From positions 1-20,405 of the forward strand of contig VSND01000076.1 of NCBI GenBank assembly GCA_009774145.1: a stretch of 20,405 nucleotides of DNA. Reading direction: 5' to 3'. This stretch comes from Lachnospiraceae bacterium. Lineage in GTDB: Bacteria; Bacillota; Clostridia; Lachnospirales; Lachnospiraceae. The notes under the pieces were generated by a model. It saw only the letters and a program-made list of their open reading frames with translations, did no database searches and was not told the DNA's origin. The position numbers and the translations under genes were made by a program. Each line of letters starts with the position of its first letter. Position 1 is the first letter of the stretch. Shown here one piece after another: positions 7,925 through 15,092 of this stretch.

Positions 7925-8596
7925 TCACTGTTCTTCCAGAGGCTCTTCCGCAGTCACTTCCTTTTCAATCCCCAGATAGGGCAGGATATTTTCAAAAATG
8001 TTCTTTACTACAGGCGCGCAGACCGTTCCGCCGTAATAGATCCCCTGCGGATCATGAACAATACAGAGCGCCAGCACCTGCGGATCATCCGCCGGAGCAA
8101 AGCCTACAAATGAAGAGATATATTTATGCGCGCTTCTTGGAAGCGTCTGTGACGTTGCCGTCTTTCCGCCGATCCGGTATCCTTCAATATAAGCCTTGTT
8201 TCCTCCGCCTTCTGATATGACCTTCTCCAGGATCCCGCGCATCTGCGCAGACACTTCTTCGCTGACAATATTTTCTTTTACCGGATAGGAAAATTTTTTT
8301 AATACATTTCCATCCCGGTCCTGAATCTCCACTCCAAAATGAGGAGTCACCCGGTTTCCGCCATTGACGACCGAACTGACCATCGTGGCAAGCTGCACCG
8401 GCGTAATCTGGAAGGACTGTCCGAAGGTCATGGTTGCAAGCTCCACTTCCCCGATATTTTCCAGATTGTGCATGATGGTTCCTGCTTCTCCCGGAATATC
8501 GATTCCCGTCTTTTCCAGCAGATGGTAATCTGTGAAATATTGATAAAACATCTCCGGTCCCATGCGAAGCCCCATCGTCATAAGTGCCGGATTACT
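7925..8596 (-). pseudogene. Class B penicillin-binding protein (SpoVD/PBP2 type), 3' fragment cut by the prophage
   Basis: These are the last ~223 residues of a transpeptidase that cross-links peptidoglycan. The fragment opens exactly at the SxN motif (S-S-N followed by PALMTMGLRMG) and contains GEAGTI, ATMTFGQSFQITPVQLATM and the third motif as GGKTATSQT, so the usual KTG reads KTA. The catalytic SxxK, dimerisation and membrane-anchor parts are absent. Going upstream the frame meets TGA at 8603-8605 and the sequence becomes AT-rich prophage. No PASTA domain is present at the C-terminus. The missing 5' part would lie beyond the far end of the prophage, outside this window. The downstream ATG at 8579-8581 lacks a good ribosome site, so the fragment alone is not expected to be functional. 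SpoVD versus another class B PBP cannot be settled here. Confidence 0.85.
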
Positions 8597-8606
8597 AGAT
8601 ATTCAA
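8588..8606. other. Prophage-host junction (attachment site half)
   Basis: Host PBP reading is good up to the SSN codons (8591-8599) and lost by the stop at 8603-8605, so the crossover lies within or next to this stretch. The exact core cannot be defined without the other junction, which is outside the window. No integrase gene lies next to this end. Confidence 0.6.
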
Positions 8607-8621
8607 AATAATATGATAAAT

Positions 8622-8675
8622 CAATAAGGAAGTATCTATGATTATAAAACAATCATACCAGATGCTTCCTTATTG
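8622..8675. terminator. Long inverted repeat after the antirepressor gene
   Basis: CAATAAGGAAG...CTTCCTTATTG is an imperfect palindrome with arms of about 22-25 bases and a short ATAAAAC loop. It lies 58 bases past the antirepressor stop and 20-30 bases from the host junction. It most likely acts as a transcription terminator for the last phage gene, though neither side has a long T-run. A role as a recombinase-binding arm near the attachment site is an alternative. Confidence 0.55.
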
Positions 8676-8733
8676 TAAAACCCAAATTTATCTTTCCAGA
8701 ATTTTTTTAACGAAATATTGCTCTGCAGATGCT

Positions 8734-9495
8734 CTATCTGCTTCCCGACCTTTCTATTGCCGGCACAATTCCTCTGTTTTTAAGAAAATCATACAAAAAC
8801 AGCCTTCCTTTTTGCGTCCAGTATGTATGCGGTCTGGAATGCTGATTCCCGTTTGCATCCGAATAATTATGTGTCTTTGTTGATGTATATCCAAAATGGT
8901 CATACTCCCTGTAAAGCACCCATACACCGCTCTGCTTAAACTGTATCCCAAAATCATGCAGGCATCCATTAAATTTTGCCGCGCTCATTCCATAATCTTT
9001 TGCAATCACAGTTGTAGACACCAGATCCGGACACTGTAAAATCAGATCGTAATATGTGACTTTCGGCTGCATCTCTTCGATCTGTTTTTGTTTTTCGATA
9101 ACCTGACTTCCGAGAAAGCTGCAACGCTCTTTCAGACTGTCTATTGTCCTGTTCGCCATTTTCAATGCTCTGGCCATGACCTGCTCCGGCGTGTTCCATG
9201 CGTCCTCCAAATCAAGAAAATAGTTCCGGATTGTACGCCCGATTTCTGTTCTCTGTATCATACAGATTTCTTTTGCACATCGGATTGTCAAATCATAGTC
9301 TAAAGGCGGTCTACCGCCACTTTCGGGAGTTTTACTCATTTTTGAGTAAAACTCCTTTCCCTCCTTAAAGCCGTATTCGCACATCCTAGGAAACCAATCA
9401 TTAAAACGTGTTCCTATCTGCAACTTCTCATGTAAATCTCTTGCCGATACTGTCGGCTCTTCTGTGTCATAATTGATTTTAATAAGTTCGTCCAT
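8734..9495 (-). CDS. Phage antirepressor (AntA plus KilAC-type domains)
   Basis: A 253-aa phage regulatory protein. The N-terminal part (about 1-75) matches AntA/AntB antirepressors (PTVSARDLHEKLQIG, then FNDWFPRMCEYGF). A coiled region follows (about 115-150), then a KilAC-like C-terminal DNA-binding domain with STTVIAKDYGMSAAKFN and HTYWTQKGRLFLYDFL. Such proteins counteract phage repressors and promote lytic growth. The ATG at 9493-9495 is preceded by GGGAGG at suitable spacing; an in-frame GTG at 9508-9510 is unlikely. The gene is at the prophage edge, after the tape measure gene, an unusual place for an early regulator, and probably has its own promoter or a read-through signal. Confidence 0.88.
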   Translation of the reverse strand: MDELIKINYDTEEPTVSARDLHEKLQIGTRFNDWFPRMCEYGFKEGKEFYSKMSKTPESGGRPPLDYDLTIRCAKEICMIQRTEIGRTIRNYFLDLEDAWNTPEQVMARALKMANRTIDSLKERCSFLGSQVIEKQKQIEEMQPKVTYYDLILQCPDLVSTTVIAKDYGMSAAKFNGCLHDFGIQFKQSGVWVLYREYDHFGYTSTKTHNYSDANGNQHSRPHTYWTQKGRLFLYDFLKNRGIVPAIERSGSR

Positions 9496-9520
9496 TTCAG
9501 TTCCTCCCACTTGTAATTGA

Positions 9521-9561
9521 TGTTAAGAAAGCAGGACCTGTCTTTTACAACAAGTCCTGCT
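9521..9561 (-). terminator. Candidate terminator between tape measure and antirepressor genes
   Basis: AGCAGGAC / GTCCTGCT (9530-9537 with 9554-9561) forms a stem of at least 8 bp. On the minus strand it is followed by TTCTTAACA, a weak T-rich tract. It lies in the 190-base gap between the two genes and could end the late transcript. A smaller CCAGT/ACTGG hairpin (9577-9592) lies upstream of it on the same transcript. Confidence 0.5.
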
Positions 9562-9687
9562 CTGTCCACGTAGTAACCAGTCACGTCACTGGCTGAGGAA
9601 TGCAAAAGGTATAAATAAATTCTTCCTGCGTACTTTCCTGATTCAATTTTATGGCAAAAATCATTCATAAGAAGAACGTCAACATTG

Positions 9688-12600
9688 CTATATTTCCGCC
9701 GCTACATGCCACCGCCTGTCGTACTTCTCTTTCCCCTTCAACACAGCCCGGTACAGCGTCTCGCTGTCCATCTTAAAGGTAGCTTCCAGCACCGGCGCCG
9801 CATTGTCGCCACTCTGCCCCATGAACGCCATCATGACATCCGCCACAGCGCCAGCCACGCCAGAGGACACGGCTTCCACGATCTGGTCATTGTTGGCCAC
9901 TGCGGACCGGCTCCCGATACGTCCGATCATCTCGTTGATGCCGTTTTCCCGGGCAAGGAAGAGCTGGCCTGTCTCCGGGTAACCGCCCTGTGCAAAGGCC
10001 GGGATCTGCGGGATGTTGGATATGGTGGAGATATTGATACCTTTGCCGCCGATTCCCGGAACCCATTTGGGGATCTTGATCTTGTTCAGTGCTTTTATTA
10101 CGGAATTCATACCGGTTATAACTCCGCTGATCATTTTGTTAATCAACTCGATGATTCCTCTGACCGGAGACTTGATCAGTTTCACGATGCCGCCCCAGAT
10201 GGATGATGTGCTGGACTTTATTCCATTCCAGGCATTTGATATGGCATTTTTGATTCCTGAAAATGAACTGGAAGCTGTTGTTTTCAGATTCCCCCAAGTA
10301 GAGGACAGGTTGGATTTTATATTACTCCACACACTGGAAGTTGCGTTCTTTGTTATTTCCCATGCAGTAGAAATTGAGGAGCTGATTCCGGAAAATGCCG
10401 TGGAAGCATTTGTCTTGATATTATCCCAGCTGGATGACAGTAAAGTTTTTGTGTTATTCCAGACATTACCGGTTGTGGTCTTCACTGCTTCCCAGTTATT
10501 GGAAATCGTAGTTTTAAGTCCGCCCCAGACAGTAGAGACCTTTGTCTTGAGGCCATCCCAGGTTGTTGACAGAGATGCTTTTATACCACTCCAGATAGTG
10601 GAGGTTCCCTTTTTGATATCGCTCCATGCCGCAGCTATTTTGTCCTTTATCGATCCAAAAGTATTCGCAACATCTTTGGCAGCTTCTTTGACTTTACCTC
10701 CTATGGAAGAAGCAGTCGTCTTTATGTCTTCCCATGCTCTGGATATTCCCGCCGTAATATCTTCCCACCTTCCAAGAAGCCAATCTTTAAGTTTTGCTGT
10801 TTCCTCACAGATTTTGTCCCAGTTATCATGCACCACTACTGCGATCGTCGCTATAGCAGCTACGACACCGGCAACTGCAGCTGCTACAAGCGCAGGAGCA
10901 CCAAGAATCACAGCGCCAACGGCAGCAAGTGCAGTCCCCAATACCATGAAAGCTTCATTCAACCAGCTAAATCCTTTTTTCCACATTTCAAAAAAATTAG
11001 ATACAGCAATAGCGATGCCAGTAAACGCTGTCCCTATCCCGGTTATATTTTTTACAATTGGATTTACAAGTGCCAGACTTCCTTCTGCTATTTTGTTTCC
11101 GAAAAGAGCACGAATTCCCATCTGCAATACCGATATTACTGATGTATCTTTAAATGCAGAAGCGACTGCGCTTGCGACTTTCAACGCAATAGATTTTCCT
11201 ATTCCTGTAAATCCAAGAAAAGCTATTGCTGTCAATATGCTGGTTTCAATCGGAGCAACAGAAAATGAATTTTCCCATGCAATAATACCCGCATTGATCG
11301 CCTCCCAGATCGCGCGCCCAAGCTTCGCCCCTATCTCCAGAAAATCCAGTTCTGCAAGAAAGATTCCAATCTGCCTTCCGATCAAAGCCCAGTCAATGTT
11401 GCTCATGGCCGTGATGATGGAATCCAGAAGTCCTTTCACCCACACATTGATGGTCCCGGCCAGCGCCTTGAAGTCAAAGGTCCGGAAAAACTCATTCACT
11501 CCGGCCGCAATAGACAGGCCAAGGTTTGTCCAGTCAAAAGTGATCCCGAAGGACAGCGCCGCATAGATCGCTGTATTCAGTGCACTGGCAATCGTCCGGC
11601 CCACTGCTCCAAACAGTTCCGGAGAAATCAGGCCGTTCAGGAAGTTGGCCAGACCAATTCCAAAATTCCTTGCGCTCTCATAGATTGCACCCCAGTTGAT
11701 ACTGTTCAAAGCATTTGTAAGCATCTGCCCCAGCTTACCATCATCAATCTTCTGGAACATTTCTGTGAAAATGTCAGCATATTCCTGCGCCTTGTTTTTG
11801 GCATCTGCCAGAGCTTTTTCCCAGACAGCTTCATAATCCGCCAATGCATCTGCTATCGCTCCGGACAGATCAATCTGACCCAGATTTCCATCCAAACCAT
11901 CCTTATCTTTTCCAGAAGCATCATCTGTATTGTCAGATAACTTGTTGATTTCATCAAAACCAAGAAGTGTTGCTACAAGTCTCTTTGCTTTTTTGTCCGC
12001 TTCTTCCAGGCCATTTGCAAAACCATCTGCATCATCTTCCAACTCTCCAAGGGAATCATCTGCATAACTGCCACTGATTCCGTCCATGGTATCTTTCAGC
12101 CAGCTGTCTCCCCACAGTTTGAAGCCAAGAGTGGTAAATAATCTTTGCAGAGCGATAACAAGACCATTAACGACTGGAAGGACTTTCTGGATAATTGGCA
12201 GAAAGAGATTTCCGATGGTCCTCGCCAGATTGGACAGCTGCTGTTTCATGATCCGGTACTGATTCGCCACCGAATTGATCGTATTTGCCTGATCGCCCCA
12301 TGCAACCTTAGACTGATCCAGAATAGCAATCATACGAAGTTGCATCTTCTCCGCCTGCGTCATTTCAGATACGGCCTTACTCAGACCAAACTTATAAGCA
12401 TAAGTCTGTAAAGTAGCATTCGTGATATCAATACCATACTTATAGAGCGCACGGGACTGGCCAATAAGACCGGATTGCAAATTGTTCATCACAGTCTTCA
12501 GTTCCACATTTTTCAGAGAAGACAGATCTGCTGACAGCATGGTCAGGGCTTTACTGACATTGACACTGTTTTCCCCCAAGAGGCCGACAGAATTTGTTAC

Positions 12601-13593
12601 TGCGGCAATGCTGGACTGATAATTCATGACCGCTTCCGGGTCCAGAGCAAGACCAATGGAATCTGTCAGCGTCAGCTCGCCATTTTCTCCGACTTTATAC
12701 CCCGTCATTTTCCGGGTCAGTTCGTTCATGCGGTCAGTAAAGGACTGCGCATATTCTTCCGCACTGTCGTAGCCATACTGCGCATACATATCACCGAACT
12801 CTTTGCCGATCTTATCCATGGTCACAGAAAAGTAGTTATACGTTTCTACATAATCCATGGCCGTGCTGATGGCATTACCCAGCTTTTTGATCGTCCGGAT
12901 AATCAAAAAGCAATTTGCATAAAATCGCCCTGCAATCTGTGCAAAATTTCTCATTGATCTGCCAGATTTGGTAATGCTTCCAGATAAACGTGTGAACGCC
13001 GCCGACAACTTATTGACATTACCTGCACCATTATTTCCGGCATTACCAGTCCCACCGCTCTGTGCTCCTCTGAGGGCATTACCGAGCTCTGCCAGAGCCC
13101 GTGTCATCTGAATCACGTTTTTGGATACATTCGGTGCCTGAGCAAGAGTGGTCATCAGGTTCTTAAGCGCAGTCGCCAGACGTGGTATGTTATCGATCGC
13201 GTTCTGCACACTCTTGCCGCCAAGCTTGCCGATATTCTTTGCCATAACAGAGATGCTCTCTGCGCTTTTGACAGCTGCCCCCAAATTAGACAGAGATTTT
13301 CCAAAAACAATAAAAGCGGAAGATGCTGTATTCAATCCTGCGGTATTCAGTGTTGAAAGCTTCTGAATATTCTTTGCAAGCCGGGTAAAATCCGATGCCT
13401 TGACAGAGTTCATAGTCTGCATGGACTTGCCCAGCTTTTCAATACCATTCGCAAAGCCAACCAGACCACTGCTGTTAATGCCGGAAAGAGAAGTTGCTAT
13501 CTTATCCAATTTGTTGACCAGTTTATTCAGTTCATCATTTGCTTTTTTGGCGGAGGCTTCCACCTGGACTTCGAGACGATCAAGATCTGCCAT
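9688..13593 (-). CDS. Phage tail tape measure protein
   Basis: This protein sets tail length in siphophages and sits inside the tail tube until DNA ejection. The product is 1301 aa. The N-terminal ~200 residues are coiled and rich in Lys/Asn/Ala, and a tape-measure core follows. A hydrophobic stretch (ALAAVGAVILGAPALVAAAV) lies near residue 890. Roughly residues 935-1140 hold degenerate 11-residue repeats with a Trp every 11 or 22 positions (pattern W-x-x-I/L-K). The C-terminus has the GGYPETGQLFLARENG motif common in Firmicutes tape measures. The ATG at 13591-13593 is chosen because AAAGGAG is about ten bases upstream; a GTG at 13602 overlaps that site. Neighbouring genes give no chaperone frameshift pair, and the gene stands downstream of fibre genes instead of upstream. 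Confidence 0.95.
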   Translation of the reverse strand: MADLDRLEVQVEASAKKANDELNKLVNKLDKIATSLSGINSSGLVGFANGIEKLGKSMQTMNSVKASDFTRLAKNIQKLSTLNTAGLNTASSAFIVFGKSLSNLGAAVKSAESISVMAKNIGKLGGKSVQNAIDNIPRLATALKNLMTTLAQAPNVSKNVIQMTRALAELGNALRGAQSGGTGNAGNNGAGNVNKLSAAFTRLSGSITKSGRSMRNFAQIAGRFYANCFLIIRTIKKLGNAISTAMDYVETYNYFSVTMDKIGKEFGDMYAQYGYDSAEEYAQSFTDRMNELTRKMTGYKVGENGELTLTDSIGLALDPEAVMNYQSSIAAVTNSVGLLGENSVNVSKALTMLSADLSSLKNVELKTVMNNLQSGLIGQSRALYKYGIDITNATLQTYAYKFGLSKAVSEMTQAEKMQLRMIAILDQSKVAWGDQANTINSVANQYRIMKQQLSNLARTIGNLFLPIIQKVLPVVNGLVIALQRLFTTLGFKLWGDSWLKDTMDGISGSYADDSLGELEDDADGFANGLEEADKKAKRLVATLLGFDEINKLSDNTDDASGKDKDGLDGNLGQIDLSGAIADALADYEAVWEKALADAKNKAQEYADIFTEMFQKIDDGKLGQMLTNALNSINWGAIYESARNFGIGLANFLNGLISPELFGAVGRTIASALNTAIYAALSFGITFDWTNLGLSIAAGVNEFFRTFDFKALAGTINVWVKGLLDSIITAMSNIDWALIGRQIGIFLAELDFLEIGAKLGRAIWEAINAGIIAWENSFSVAPIETSILTAIAFLGFTGIGKSIALKVASAVASAFKDTSVISVLQMGIRALFGNKIAEGSLALVNPIVKNITGIGTAFTGIAIAVSNFFEMWKKGFSWLNEAFMVLGTALAAVGAVILGAPALVAAAVAGVVAAIATIAVVVHDNWDKICEETAKLKDWLLGRWEDITAGISRAWEDIKTTASSIGGKVKEAAKDVANTFGSIKDKIAAAWSDIKKGTSTIWSGIKASLSTTWDGLKTKVSTVWGGLKTTISNNWEAVKTTTGNVWNNTKTLLSSSWDNIKTNASTAFSGISSSISTAWEITKNATSSVWSNIKSNLSSTWGNLKTTASSSFSGIKNAISNAWNGIKSSTSSIWGGIVKLIKSPVRGIIELINKMISGVITGMNSVIKALNKIKIPKWVPGIGGKGINISTISNIPQIPAFAQGGYPETGQLFLARENGINEMIGRIGSRSAVANNDQIVEAVSSGVAGAVADVMMAFMGQSGDNAAPVLEATFKMDSETLYRAVLKGKEKYDRRWHVAAEI
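10165..10790 (-). repeat. Degenerate 33-bp repeats inside the tape measure gene
   Basis: The DNA encodes about 18 tandem 11-residue units of the form W-x-x-I-K-x-x-x-S-x-x (for example WDGLKTKVSTV, WGGLKTTISNN, WNNTKTLLSSS). Trp and Phe/Ala alternate at the same position. Unit number in such proteins can vary and alters tail length. Confidence 0.75.
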
Positions 13594-13640
13594 GAACGTC
13601 ACACTCCTTTCTAAGGTTGCGCTGACGTTCGATGACGTTC
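13594..13640. repeat. Repeated TGACGTTC motif around the tape measure start
   Basis: TGACGTTCG occurs twice in direct orientation (13623 and 13633, ten bases apart) and once inverted (13594-13601), flanking the ribosome site of the tape measure gene. Another GAACGTCA lies just past the end of that gene (9674-9681). The role is unknown; an operator is possible. Confidence 0.4.
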
Positions 13641-13651
13641 GGGCATAAGAA

Positions 13652-13800
13652 AAGCACCCGTTGTATTTAGGTTCTTTCTGATGTTTGGGTAACTCCGCTA
13701 TTTCCGTTTGGCTCCACTAAGCTAATTTGATAGCTTACAGCAAATTCGTGAAATATGCGGATACCCAAAGTACAGAAAGAACCTGTATTTACGGGTGCTT
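13652..13800. repeat. 149-bp long imperfect palindrome upstream of the tape measure gene
   Basis: The outer arms (13652-13692 and 13760-13800) pair through several perfect blocks: AAGCACCCG/CGGGTGCTT, GGTTCTTTCTG/CAGAAAGAACC, TTTGGGTA/TACCCAAA and TCCGC/GCGGA, with an inner TAAGCT/AGCTTA hairpin. The unpaired stretch between the first two blocks reads TAAATACA on both sides of the minus-strand transcript. After the last arm the minus strand continues TTTTCTTAT. It lies between the fibre cassette and the tape measure gene. It could be a structured leader RNA, a terminator-like attenuator, or a DNA-level recombination or cruciform site. I do not recognise it as a known RNA family. Confidence 0.7.
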
Positions 13801-13812
13801 AGATATATACTT

Positions 13813-13843
13813 AAAAACCGACCAGCTATGAAAAACTGGTCGG
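13813..13843 (-). terminator. Rho-independent terminator facing the tape measure gene
   Basis: CCGACCAG / CTGGTCGG (13818-13825 with 13836-13843) is a perfect 8-bp stem with a 10-base loop, followed on the minus strand by TTTTTAAG. It would stop leftward transcripts coming from the fibre gene after they cross the silent cassette, before the tape measure gene. Confidence 0.8.
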
Positions 13844-13854
13844 CCAACGATGCA

Positions 13855-13883
13855 TGGATGATGAAAAACGTTTTCAACATCCA
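13855..13883. repeat. Palindrome at the head of the silent fibre cassette
   Basis: ATGGATG-AT-GAAAA-CG-TTTTC-AA-CATCCAT is a near-perfect palindrome 40 bases before the first fibre codons of the silent cassette. It resembles a dyad recombinase- or protein-binding site, but no second copy was seen in the window. Confidence 0.5.
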
Positions 13884-13921
13884 TATATATTATAACATCT
13901 GAACATTACCATTTCAATCTT

Positions 13922-14383
13922 AAACTAAATGGGAATTTATCGTCTCATTCGCATGCCTGGTCGTCGATTACAGGGAAACCGAGTACGTTTAAGCCGTCAT
14001 CTCATAATCACGACAGCCTGTATTATTCAAAGACGTATATTGACAACGCACTGTTCATAGTAAAGCCCAAAAAGGTTATGGTGCATGTCAGTGGTGTGGC
14101 GACAAGACCGTATGAAGGATTTGGAGCGTATAAATATTACGGAGGCACAAATAGCGAACCCCTAATGCAAAAAGTTGACGAGCTGATATATAATGGCCAT
14201 ACCATTCTTGGAGGCTTTATAGCCCGTGGCGGGTTGAATGATGAAGGCTATGCAGGCAATATGGTAAATATGTCAGCTGTCATGATACAATGCAGCAGTT
14301 ACTATGATGTGCCATATGAAATCATGTTTTTCAGCGATGCCTACCAGACCATCCATTATGACATTGTCATTTTATATTATTGA
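13922..14383 (+). pseudogene. Silent tail-fibre C-terminal cassette, opposite strand
   Basis: The frame ending at TGA 14381-14383 stays open upstream to 13865. From 13922 it reads as the C-terminal part of a tail fibre: KLNGNLSSHSHAWSSI, then TGKPSTFKPSSHNHD, a repeat type typical of phage fibres, then about 110 residues of a variable tip rich in Tyr and Gly. No in-frame start codon with a ribosome site precedes the fibre motifs; the first ATG (14078) lies far inside. The cassette is therefore not expressed as it stands. It points toward the active collagen-like fibre gene, and their stop codons overlap. The most natural reading is an alternative C-terminus held in reserve for DNA inversion; a decayed remnant is the alternative. 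Confidence 0.75.
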
Positions 14384-15078
14384 ACAAAATACATCCCACA
14401 TGTTATTATCCGCCTGTTAACATGTGCATCACTTAACAGTGAAACCTCTCCTGTTCCACTCATCAGTATCATTACACTATTAGAGGTTCCGTCATACAGA
14501 CAGTAAAATCTCAAATCTGATGCAGGTCTGAAACCTTCCGGAATAATGGCAATGTTCTTTTTCCAATTATTCACAGATTCTATGCCGCTTGCCTCAATTA
14601 ACATATCAAAGAATACTGTTTTGTGTATTTTTTTGAATCTTAAACTGCCTGTGCAACCGGAAAACAGAGTAGCATCATTTATAATATTCTCATTTAATTT
14701 ATTTATTTGTTCTTGTGCATTACTGGTCATTCCTGCCAGATATCCCAGCTCTGCTGCCGTTATCGTCGAAGTTCCTACCTTCCCATTCACATCGGACACG
14801 AGCGCTCTGGCCGCTGCAAGATTCTGCCCCAGAAGGGTGCTCCCTGCGCCGATCAGCAGGGATCCTGCAATCTTTCTTATTTTCCCAAATATCGCGGACA
14901 GACTTTCGCCGTTCTCAATATTCTCAAGTGCAGATGCTTCTGTGAAGTCAACGGGAGTATCTGTATCCACAGTCCCTGTTGGACCTGCGGGTCCCGGAAT
15001 ACCCTGTATACCCTGCTTTCCTTGAGGGCCCGTATCCCCTTTCGGTCCTTTAAAATTTCCAATAAATACCTTTCCCAT
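14377..15078 (-). CDS. Collagen-like tail fibre protein with exchangeable C-terminus
   Basis: A 233-aa fibre. Residues 11-34 are Gly-X-Y repeats (GPKGDTGPQG, GPAGPTG), followed by a helical segment (SALENIENGESLSAIFGKI) and the phage-fibre motif STITAAELGYLAGMTSNAQEQINKLN, ending at residue 129. From about residue 130 the sequence is a distinct beta-rich tip ending in GMYFVQ. The start has ribosome site GAAAGGATG. It follows the previous collagen-like gene by 14 bases. The tip meets the silent cassette on the other strand, and the KLN codons (14692-14700) align in phase with KLN at the head of that cassette, so the tip looks like a switchable receptor-binding end. Confidence 0.85.
   Translation of the reverse strand: MGKVFIGNFKGPKGDTGPQGKQGIQGIPGPAGPTGTVDTDTPVDFTEASALENIENGESLSAIFGKIRKIAGSLLIGAGSTLLGQNLAAARALVSDVNGKVGTSTITAAELGYLAGMTSNAQEQINKLNENIINDATLFSGCTGSLRFKKIHKTVFFDMLIEASGIESVNNWKKNIAIIPEGFRPASDLRFYCLYDGTSNSVMILMSGTGEVSLLSDAHVNRRIITCGMYFVQ
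14683..14703. promoter_or_regulatory. Candidate inversion crossover site, active-gene copy
   Basis: On the minus strand this reads AATAAATTAAATGAGAATAT. Its inverted partner at 13919-13938 reads CTTAAACTAAATGGGAATTT on the plus strand. The shared core is TAAA-Y-TAAATG-R-GAAT. Both encode K-L-N-x-N in the same phase. The match is short and AT-rich, so it is a candidate only. Confidence 0.4.
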
Positions 15079-15092
15079 AATATCATCCTTTC

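Noticed and set aside
8588..8733. tRNA gene as the prophage integration target
   Set aside because: The junction is inside a protein-coding frame, and no cloverleaf-like sequence was found there.
9414..9668. 84-codon minus-strand frame between tape measure and antirepressor genes
   Set aside because: No ribosome site, overlaps the antirepressor start by over 80 bases in another frame, and its middle is the hairpin arms; most likely non-coding.
10013..11566. Long plus-strand open frame (517 codons) opposite the tape measure gene
   Set aside because: It is antisense to a clearly recognised gene, has no ribosome site, and its hydrophobic repetitive product mirrors the repeats of the tape measure protein.
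9577..13920. CRISPR array
   Set aside because: Repeats here are palindromes and protein-coding 33-bp units, without regularly spaced identical repeats and unique spacers.
14078..14383. Independent 101-aa gene starting at the ATG at 14078
   Set aside because: The reading frame and fibre motifs continue well upstream of this ATG and there is no ribosome site, so it is part of a longer start-less fibre cassette.
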